Positions 43,701-55,700 of a stretch of 64,000 nucleotides of DNA are shown here, piece after piece. Position 1 is the first letter of the stretch. Every line of letters begins with the position of its first letter. The notes beneath the pieces were generated by a model. It made no database searches. It was given only the letters and a program-made list of their open reading frames with translations, and was not told the origin of the DNA. Source of the DNA: Siphonodentalium dalli (taxonomy: Eukaryota > Mollusca > Scaphopoda > Gadilida > Siphonodentaliidae); assembly GCA_032622095.1 (NCBI GenBank), contig CP136064.1, positions 183,564,209 through 183,628,208 of the forward strand, read 5' to 3'. The position numbers and the translations under genes are program-made.

Positions 43701-46700
43701 GTATGGAGATTACTACGGCCATAGCAGTTGTTATCTATCAATCTGGCACTGTTTTATAAACATGTGTCCATCAGAGTACATGGATGGCTTGCTGTAGTGG
43801 GAATACAAGGATATTAAACTAACTTACTGAACATTTCTGTACATCTGTCTGTTCATGCTTTCTCCCAAACCCCTGATTTCAACCAAATTTAGTGGAGTGA
43901 CTAGAGGTACCTCCCCTCCCCTCCCCTCCCGAAGATGTAATGTCATAAGTTCTTAAAAATTTTAATAATTTTTTTTTATTTTATTTAAAAATAAAATATT
44001 TTATTTAATAACAAAACATTATTTATTAAAACAAAATATATTAATTTTTTTTGGGGGTTAAATCTAAAAAAAAAATGTTTTCTTCATATTTATGTCCATA
44101 GCCCCACCCACATTTAACCCAGTGACCTCATTTGAACAAATCTAAACCCTAGTCACCCAAGTACCCTTCATACCAAATATGAACCCATTCGACCCATGGT
44201 ACAAGAGAAAAAGTCGTTTTAAGAAATACTATGAAGGGAAAGAGTTATGGCCCTGGATTCGCAACTATTTGACCCAGAGACCTCATTTGAACAAATCTGA
44301 ATGAGAGTCACCTAGGGAACATTCAAACCAAATATGAACCCAATCGGGCCAAAGGATCTAGAGAAGAAGATGCTCAAAGAATTGTTGACGGTACGACAGA
44401 CAGTGCGACGGACGGACCATGGACGGCTCGACGGACGAGGAGTGATGACTATAGCTCCACCGGAGATTTCGTCTCAGGTGAGCTAAAAAGTCCGGCAGAC
44501 ATCATAATCGCAGGTGCACAGGTTCCCATGGTGGTTGAAGTCTGTGCCAAGTTTCACGGAAATTGATCAAAAAACGATTGAGAAAAACTCCGGACAAATT
44601 TGTGTCCACGGACGGACGACGGATGGACGGACGAGCTGATTTCAGTATACCCGGCCTCATATTTATGGTAGTTATCGACAGTTAATAAATTTTTCTCATA
44701 CTATGAAACACTTTCTGTAGCGGTAGCTTCAGCTACAAGAGAATAATGATGTCATTTGAACTAAATAATAATTAGTTTGTGGAATATCATCAAACTATTA
44801 CAAGAGATCTATATAATATCTGTGCTATTACTTACCGGGGGGCCAGGTGGTCCAGTTCTTCCATGTCGGCCAAAGATACCAGCTTCACCAGGTGGACCCT
44901 GTAAAAAGATGTAAATTAGTAATGAATAGTTTTTATAAAGCATCTAAAGCATTTCACTAGAATGGCGAGACATGTATAATTGCATATTCTCATCTCCACA
45001 AGAACATAACCCTTTATTTATTAAATGGATTCGGCCACCCAGTTATAAATGTAAACATTTGAATTGTCTATTATTCATTTGGAGGGGTCACCCGGTTTTA
45101 AATGTAAACATTTTAAATTGTCTTTTATTCATTTGGAGGGGTGTTCATGAAAATAAGTAGACAACAGTGATACGCAAAGATAGTAGAGTAGAGTGCAAAG
45201 TATTCATATTCATAGGTCGTTTGTCAAAATTATTATCTGAACATTTCCCTAACAAAATAGGACCCCTTCTGTACTTTTATTATCTGTCTGCTTATTTTTC
45301 CTGAACGTCCCTCAAAAAGAATAATAAACCGTTCCAATTTAAAACTTTTATAACTGAGTGGGGAATCCATTTAGTATAGAAAGTGTTAAAGGATTTATTC
45401 GGTCTAGAAACTACAAAACGCAATCGGAAAGCCCTCCCTGTTGTGATTAAAATGACACAAGTCCCATTCCGATCGCATAATAAATAACCCATACAATAAA
45501 TAAATAATACCACCACCGGAGATTTCCGTGACTTGACTACGAGTGACGTAGTTGTGGGCGAGCAAATTAAAACAGATTCGGAGCAGGAGTTTATTATGCT
45601 GACTACGATGACGTAATCGTAAGTCAGCCGATACTAAAATGTGGAGTCATATGTGTGCGTGTGGTGTATAGATTACGTCGCTATTCAATGTGTTATCTAA
45701 TTAATGAAGATAGTGTGGTCGCTTTGGCCGTTTATCTGGAATAGAAAACAATAATTATGTGAATAAAGTATTTAGTAGCGCCTAGAATGGCTGTTTTTGT
45801 AGCCATTAATAACATGCCACCATATGTCTGCTTTGTTGAATAGATGGCAGTAGTGCTTTGATTGTCTCGTATTCACTCGGTGATTTGTAATCACTGAGTG
45901 ACTATTCATCAGTGTCAGTCGCGAACTTGTTTGCATTGTAAAATGCACCAAAGTGAATAGAAAGGGCGATGGAGGATCCCATTCACCTGGTCATACATAA
46001 GAAGCGCCCAAATGTTATATAAACACTGGGCTGAATAATGTTAACTCTATTAAGGGGCTTTTGTTTTTGTTATTTGTTTTTGTTTTTTTCGTTATAAATA
46101 TCCCGAGTCTATGTCATCTCCACATATGCCAAGATAGTAGATAGATGTAGCGTGTTCGGTTGTGGGCAGGCTCAGTAACGATCCATTATTAAGTACCTCC
46201 AAAAAGACAACACAGTGCATAATTTAGAACGCTCTTTATTGTATACCACTTTTGGGAGACGGAAGCATGGACGCTCTTTATATTTAAATGTCACAATACC
46301 ACATACAAAATCAGCCATGACATATCGAAATAGAGCACGTTCATAATTGAGAATGATCTTTATTGTCTATACCGCGATGAAAACATGGACGCTCTTTATT
46401 AGAGGCAATCATTGGATTTTTTCTGGGCTAACAATTACAAAAAATCCTCTCTAGAAAGTAAATATCTGCAATCAAACCGTAAAAAAAAAAACAAAAAAAA
46501 AAACAACAACAAACACAAACTGAAAAACATTGCCAGGCTAGCCTTCAATTATAAAAAATGTTGTTATGCCAAACTGCAGCTTAATTAATAATATAGTTTC
46601 GACAGTCTGTTGTGTATTCGAGTGAATTATTTTGTTTACGCACTTATCGATCTTGACTGGACGGATTTTAGCAAACAGTCGTGCACTTCTCCACACAAAA

Positions 46701-49700
46701 TGTTTCGTGTGAAGAAACAGACAGGAACATTATTATGACGAATATAAGCCATCATGATACATGTACAAGTATAATAACCACCACCTTTTTAATCACACCC
46801 CATTCAGAAACATTTAAATTAGTTCCGCACGAAGCTGCTTGCTCATTGCATTTCTGCATAAATTAATCTCATTTCACACAACTTTTATCTCCTCAAAGTG
46901 TATTTTAGCCATCATTATTTGTTATATAATACAACATTCTAGCAAATCCAGTTCATAATTCAGCGTATTCAAACAGTTTTATTCTGTGATCGCTATTTAT
47001 CGTAAAGGCCTATAGGTAATTAACCGGCGACTGCAATATTTTATATGTAATTTATCAACTCATTACGCGATTGGCGGAATTATTTCAAGCTCCACCCACC
47101 GCTGTCACAGGTAAGCGTCGATGCAGATGATCAGTCATGTGACCGCGTTGTGGTCATGTGATCGCACTCACATGATTTACACTTCGGATATTTCCGCGAT
47201 TTTTTTAATATCATAATAATAATAATACTATCTGCTCGATTTTGAATTTTCTTGGCGAAATGGGTCTGTTAGACATATATTATTAGTATTATGACGATAA
47301 AAAAAATTTTTTTTGACAGACTATTCCTTTAAAACAATGCTTCAGATTACAGATCAGGGGACTGAGAAAGATTAATGCAAATTTACATCATCTTCATTTA
47401 TTTAACCTGGAGTTTCCTGAAATTTTTTGAAAACCCTGTGCCAATGAATTCTCTTATATATGCGAGTCTGCCATAGGGAGCCTCGCACATATAAGAGAAT
47501 GCATTGGCCTAATAATATTAACCTTGACCTTGTAAGGCAGTGGATTCTCTTATATATCCGAGGTTCCCTATGAGAGACTCCCTTATATAAGAGAATGCAC
47601 TGGCATGGGATCTTTAATGCTGCACCAGCGCATCTCCCATCATGAAAGGGTTAACATCTTTGCTACTGGATGACATCATCATACTAATTTTACGATGTAG
47701 ATACTGTGGTATGGGTAAACATAAAAATGCAAAACAGTAATGGTTGGGATAACAACGATCATCATAGAAGTCATAGCATTAAAGGTTATACACTCGAGTG
47801 TTTCAACCCATAATGGTCTGTGCGTACTGTTCAATGAGTGCGTGTTGCAGACAATCAAAGAGATCATCAATAGAATCAACCAGACAATGTTGTCAAAACA
47901 ATCAAATATATTACGTCATTGCTCAATACTGGTAAGCACGTGGTAATAGTTCTGAGTTACAATTGAACAGACACCAGTCCTACTTCTTGCAAAACATGAA
48001 AGGGTAATCAGTAGGGATTACCAATTCCCTTTAGTCAGCGGTGTACAAAACGATCACAGGAAGGAATATTTTGTTGAAGTAAACCAGCCATAAACATTTT
48101 GTTTGAATTTGTTTTTATTAAATTAGCACAAAGCAATGTTATTTAAAGGGTAGGTCTCGACTATTTCTGTTATATGTGCGCATATATGTAATTCAACTCC
48201 AAATAGTGATCCACTGCAGATAAAAAGTCGCTTCTGCAACACACCGGCTTTGTTTTGATACAGCGCGTCATCATAGACGACGTCACGGAAACATATTTTT
48301 GAATAGGCGGAATCATGCAAAGCTACATTCCGTACTTGTGACGTCACTTGGTGAAGACTGCATCGTATTTTGTCAACGTAAAAAAGAGGCATTTTGATGT
48401 TGTCTGCCACATTGCGATTTCGGATTTGCGATTGACTGTCTATCGTATATCGACAATTCACCGATGGGAGTTTGAACTGGATTTATTCAAGACATGCTGT
48501 CATAATTGTTGATCAATTTGACGAATGTAAACATGTCACAGATCCACCAAATGCCGGCAACAATGTAACATTCTAGGAATAATTTGGACGGCACAGAGGG
48601 ACATTGGTACTACTCTAGATCGGGATCCAAATAATAGCGGGTGGCATAATAGTATAGGGCCTACGGGAGGAATTCCCATTATAAATAAGAGTACGGGGCG
48701 CAATAATTAGGGGTAAATTTTCAAGTATGGGTAGCATGGGACTAAATAACCCATTTATATGGATATCCCTGAGGGTAGGGGTTTCACTTTGTTTTTTATT
48801 CAATAACATTTTCGTTTCAGCCAAGCCATTTTCATATTCTTTTTTATATTTATCTGCTAATTTTATTTTGTTATGCCTATATATCGCGGAAAATATCTTC
48901 CATTTAGATTGTGGGCTATGTGATTTTAAAAGCGCCAGCTACCGATAAAAACACGTAGATATTGTGGCTTCAAAATTGCTGTTTCGGAAGTCTATGCTTA
49001 TTTTTTTTTTTTTTTAAACAAAAGATATATAGCGACTCTTTTTTTTTTATCTAAATATTTATATAGACAACTAAATACGCTTCGTGCTAGCACCCCTATA
49101 GCTATATATGTGGACCCAATATATGGAACACGTGTATTTGTTAGACCTGTTCGATTTCACAGAAATAACTATGCTATGTGAATAACACCCATTGGTTAAA
49201 AAAATGGAATCGACCACGCAAGTAAAAAGCCAACTATTCGCCCAATTGTTCGGACGCATCCATATAATTTACACGTCAAGAGGGCAGCGGGGTCACACAT
49301 GTAGGATCACGCTTTCTGGTACCTAATTGTACTTTCGTTATCGGTTTCACAATACATTGGTATATATAGATGTGGGAAAATCATTATTATATAGCTGTGG
49401 GAAGCGTGACGTTATATTAATTCGTCGGCGACTTTTGTTTCAAATTTACACATTTTGCTTCGGTTTTTGCCAGTGGCTTGCGATTTTTAGCGTGAAAATA
49501 ATAAATGTAGGGTCCCAAATACTTTCCTTGAAAATAAATAAACGTACGGGACTACCCAAACTGTTTATTTGGATCCCGAGAATATGACTACATATACATG
49601 GATAACTATGTCTGGCTGACAGCTTCACGAGAACTTGGAGAAATAAATAGAGGTACAAGTGGTAGACAATGAATTCATTGACGACTTTTGAATTTACATG

Positions 49701-52700
49701 AGATTTATTTTAGTGACTAGCATACAGAGAAACAGGGAATGGCTACACTGTACATACAACTTATATTATCGACCCCTGTGAATTCGATATACCGTACATG
49801 TTAATTCCAATGTTTGGCAGATCAAGTGCAATCCATTTTGATTTATTTATTTACCTGAGGACTTAAATTTCTTATAATTTCAGAGAAATTAATAAATAAA
49901 TTGAGAATACCATCCTTTTAACATATTATACCTACCATCACGTACAGCCCCATCCACGCCAAATCCCAAACACCAGTTACTACACATAGAAACTAAGTTT
50001 TAAGAGAGAGGGTCCGAGGGGTGAAATCCTGCATATCAGTTAAGAAAATATTGAATTCAATTAAGGCATGACAATTTCATTTTATATGATATAGTTGCCA
50101 AAGAATTATACCTAACGTCAACTACAAGAGTAATAAGAGTAAATTACATCAACATTATGTTTCTAATTTGAGCCAAACACAATCTAAAATTTGAAAAAAT
50201 TTGTGGTATAAAGCTGCATACGATTAAAGCAGGCTATTTGCTGAATCCTGCACATCACTTAAATGGGGCGTTATATAGTGCGATAATTAGTCCAAGGCCA
50301 CCTGACTGTATAGGTAACTTATTCGGTATACTGGCTTGGAACTTCTTCAGAGACCCAGTCATATCTGCCCACCCTATTATATACCAGTACCTTCTTCACC
50401 CATACCCTGCAAAGAAGATGCATATGGTATATATTACATATCCAACTCATGTACTCTCGGGATCCAAATAAACGTACCCGTCGTTTATTATTTTTGCTAA
50501 GTTTTTCACACCCCTACAACGCTTATTTGGACCCCTACGTTTATTAATTTTTGAGCATTAAAATGGCATATTGTGGAATTTATGTTGAAGAAAAATAAAT
50601 CACAAGAATAGCTGACAATACCAGCAGATAGCGGTACTTAAAACAACAACACACATCGTACGATCAGCCCTTCGACTCAAATTAAAATCAGCTGACATTT
50701 GACGAAACTTGAAAGGGAATATCTGGGAGAAAGTGACATGTAATCATGCTGATACAAACAACAGTTACGATGTAGCAAACCATGTCGATTGCTACACAGT
50801 CCTCGTGCCCCAATTTCTGAATAATGCTGACGTAATTTGCGTGCACCTGGCATTTTGAGAGATACAGATGCGTGCAAAAATAACCGTGATTAAAACTTCC
50901 CAATCAGGGTTTTCATTCACATTTTTGTGGCAATGTACTTACGTAACAGTACTGTATGGATATTTATTTTTTTGTTTCAAAATGCAAGCACGTGGACTGA
51001 TTCTCCGATTTTGATATTCCATGGCGTATACTGCAGAGTTAATTTTCTAACAATGATGGCTAAACATGCCTTAATAAACACGGTGCCGCTGTGTATTCTA
51101 AGGTTTATTTTTCGGAAACTCTACGTCTCATTAACCCTTGAAATGAAGTTCTTTAAACAGTAAACATGTTTGTTGAGATACTATACTTGTCAATATATAA
51201 TGTCATCGCTGTCCGTGTTTTTAAAATTCAGATTCCTACATGCATACCAGGAATACGGACACATAGATGCATGATATAATGACCGCATGTTTTTTTTTGT
51301 GTCCGAGAGGTTTCCCCAAATGATCAGGGCTATATAGCGGTTTTCATAACTTGTCAGCATGATAATTTGTATTCTAAGATGATGTCTAAAATCTTATCTA
51401 AAGGAATGTTGGTACTTAATCTTAAAAGCAAATTATAATAAAAATTCGTAAATACTACTATAGTATAAAATGATGGTTTCTTCTTCTGCTTTAATGTTTA
51501 AATTCTTTTGGGTATATTTTTACTATTGGTACAAGTTCCCGTGAAGTACATGTGTGTAGTGTGTACTAGTACTACATGTAATGCGAAATATGGAAATAGT
51601 CATCAGATTTCCCACCCCTACTTTTATTCCGCCCCCTACTGTTATTTGATTTTTGGATATTTTCCACCCCCTACTTTTATTTGGATCCCGAGAGTAGTCA
51701 TGGATGAGCTTGAAGTTGTACAATTGGGTGGTATTATTAACAATATTATTCAGTATTTCCTTTAAATTTTATGATAATTTTGTGACAAAACCTGGATTTA
51801 AATAAAATTGCCATCAAGTGAAAACTACTAGTAACTCACCAAAAACAAACTTTCAGTACGGTACTGCGAATGGGTTTGTACGTACAGTCGAAGTTTGATT
51901 TGTTTTTCTTTTTGAAGAAACTAACACCGTCCCCCCCCCCCACATTGTTGTCAGTATTTTGTCATTTTGTTACGATCTGATGAATATAATAGCTGTGACT
52001 AACAAGAAAAGTACTGTGTGTACAAACATTTAAGCATAGTGCTCGAGTAAAAACATCTAAAAAACACAATTCATTGTCTGCACTCGTGCGCGTACCATGC
52101 AGTTGGGAGAAATACGTCTTACTCTTGTGACGTAATTTCCGAAGTTCTCCGAAATAGGCCGACTATTTTTAGCAAAGAGGAGGGTTTACGCTCTGATTGA
52201 CGTCGGGAGTAAAATTAACATTTGTTTCGTCTGTGGCGTTATTTCTACGATCACTCTAGACCACATTGACCAGATTAAGCGTGATTAATTAGCAGATATC
52301 GTGTGGTATTAATTATTACTACCTGTACTTTAAGTGTATTAACTATTATATACATGTTTACAAGCACATGCATCAGTTATAACTTATATTTCCCGTTAGG
52401 TGCACCAAAGCAAAATTCTGTGCCTGGATCCAAAATCAGGCGAAAATTAAACTGCGCACCAGCGTTTTACAAAATCGAAGGACTGCTTTAGTGTAGAAAG
52501 GGTTCATTTTCTAAACGTAAATGTCTCTTAGATTTATTGTACGAACCTTTATTCCATCTATTCCAGACAATCCATCTTGTCCTTCCTCACCGCCTCGCCC
52601 TTTATGACCATGAATACCAGTTGTACCAGGCTTGCCACGTTTTCCCTGAAAATGGCAATAACTATTTATTATATTAATATTAAATTCATAATGTATTTAT

Positions 52701-55700
52701 ATATATATATTATTATATTCATTACAGTTATATGTATATTAACCCTATCATGATGGGAGCTGTGCTGGGGCAGCATTAAAAGATCCATAAAAACATTCTC
52801 TTATATATGTGAGTCTATCATTGGGAGCCTTGCGTATATAAGAGAATGCACTGGCTTACAATGTCAAGGTAAATATTGTTAGGTCAATGTATTCTCTTAT
52901 ATATGTAAGGCTCCCTATGGGAGACTCGCATATATAAGAGAATGCATTGGCACCGTGTTTTTGCAAAATTTCAGGAAGCTCCAGTCATGAAAGGGTTAAT
53001 AATTATTTAATAAGTGAATGTTAAAATATGTATTTCATGTTCCATGTAGGATAAAACAACAAGACAGTTTATTATAACTGAAAATGCCACAAATGGCATA
53101 ATTACTTCATAAAAATATGCAACCTCTACCAGATTTGTCTATCTTACCAATATTCACCTCTGTCCAGCACTGATTAAAATGCCATTAAATTAAACTGATA
53201 ATATCACTGAGTTAATGTGCAAAACATGCAACTCGTATTGAATAAAACAATTAAATGTGGTTCATCAGTTATCTCCATGAAATGTGTCATTCTCATGTCA
53301 ATGCAATATGAGATATAATACTGCAGTATAGACCTGAAGACAAAATACAGTAATGCCCTAAATAATCAACTCTTTAACCACAGCAGAATTATGGGTAATT
53401 TTTCAGGATTTAGTCGGAAATATGGCTTGTTGCCATTAAATTCTGAAAAATGACCCATAATTCTGCTGTGGTTAAGGAGTCGATTATTTAGGGCATTACT
53501 GTAGTCCCACACAAATCTGGAAATTTTTGGTAAACTCATCATTTATGGACCAGTTTTAACATGATTCTGATCAGTCTGTGTTGCTGTGTTGTAGCAGTCA
53601 AAATCCTTGTATGGCCATTGCACTGAATTTATAAGAATCTTGTAAAAAATTGGTGCTGTCACAAAGGTGAATATTGACAAGAAAGACAACTCTTGTAGAG
53701 ATTGAAAAATATGTTACATGTGAATCACATGTAACATTCACACAATTATAGATGCCAATAATGAGATAATTTCGGCCACCTAAACCCAATATCTCAAATC
53801 ACCAAATTTGTATTCACTGACAGTGACAATGTTTGTGAACTGTTAACCTTATCATTCTTGCCAGGTGAGAAGTTACAGTGTATAAAATTGAGGCGAACAA
53901 TCAGTTCGTTCGCATTCGGGTACAGCAAAAATAAAAGTCATGCAAACAATGTATGTGATTATGTGACTAAGTTGGCCAAACATTTTCACTGATGAATTAT
54001 GAATAATTTTCCAACTACAACCGCCAATGATCTCATTTGTGTTCCCAAAATATTTATGCATGTCAATGCACTTGCACCTATTATCATTGAAGTCGCACTG
54101 TTGCGCGGCACGTGAATTTCGTAACATTGTGTCGAAAATAGGAGACACTAGATGGATACCACAAATAAACATTGTTAGAAAGGGCAACAATCTTCTTTAT
54201 TTCATAAACTTGTGTTATCGACATGTGTTTGTGATAAACAATAACAAACTGAATAAATCGGTACATGTGTATCTGATAAAAAACACCACACCTGTCGGCA
54301 TTGTTTTGTCAACATGTTTTGGGGAAAACCTAGGGAAACCCCAAAATGGTAATTGTAACGTCATACATCGGGTTTGCGTGTGCAACAATCAATTAGTATT
54401 GATACAGAATAGCACCGAAATGATATCCAAGTCACCAACCAATAAAATCATTAGCCTACCACTGACCCCACTCGGTATGAACAGGAAGGACTTTTAGTCA
54501 TATACCTTTCAATGATCCCCGTAAACATGGTATTATTATCTGTTATTCCCGAAAATTATTCTCTGCCCGCAAAAGCGGGCTGTGGTCGTGAACATAAATT
54601 ACATCTTGCCCGCTAAAGCGGCTGTGGTGTTGACAGAGTTAAAGGTAAACAATCTTTCGAAGGCAAATCAGCATAAATACTCATAAGCTATCAACTTGAA
54701 TACATACAGTGGTCCGTGTATAATAATCCAGACCATTTGGATGCAATTTGCGAGTGATAACTTAGACAATGATATTCAATGGTATGAATCATCCAAAATA
54801 ACCTTGGTGCATAATGTCTAGACCTCTGGCACGAAATGACTAGAACCAATGCCAATGCATTCTCTTATATATGCGAGTCGACCATAGGTCCCCTCGCATA
54901 TATAAGAGAATGCATTGGCCTAACAATTTTTCATCATTTGTTATTATTTTTTACAATTTTAATAATTTTTTCTTATATTCTTTAACAGACTTATTTTGTA
55001 GGTTTAGTGCTAGGGAATCTTACGTTTTTTCATGGGCATCAAAATTATTACTGTGAATACTTGGTGATAGTTTTTAGCTATAACATGCCCCTAAATTTTT
55101 TATTTTTTTTTAGGGCCGATTTTACAGACCGTAAATTAGGGCCGATGAGATCGGCCCCTGGCACTGAAAGGGTTAAACGTTCAATGCCCCATAGAAGGTG
55201 ACATACTTTTTTTTGAAAAAAAATGTGTACAATTTCGTACTTTCAATAACAAAGTTTTGTAAACTAGAGGTGTGACTGTCCCAATGGGACTAAGGATACC
55301 CCCGTGCTTTTAAAACTCTAAGATGTTTCTCATGTCAATAAATATTAAGCTAAGATAATAAAATAACAGATTCCCATTGCAGGTGCCCAATTATTCAAAC
55401 AGACAAGAGAAAAACTTGGGACTTGTCCATTTGGACGGACGACCCTGCATTCCAGATTGTAGCAAGGATAAAATGGCATAGTGGTCAGAGGATTTTTCAT
55501 GTCAATCAGTTATAAAAATATAGGTGACATGTATTCAACAGACATATGATCTGGTGGCGGGTTAGATATCAACAGTAGATAACTTAGGATATAGTTAAAA
55601 TGAGAGATCATCTTCACCGCAAATAATTGGTAAAAAAATATTACTGAGAAAAATGAAAATATTCTAAGTCATGAAGGCCAATAACTCAGCCAAAATAAGT

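Noticed and set aside
54027-54497. 156-aa plus-strand ORF, the longest outside the repeats
   Set aside because: No recognisable domain, an antisense ORF overlaps it, and no splice or promoter context supports it. Protein-level homology or RNA-seq would be needed.
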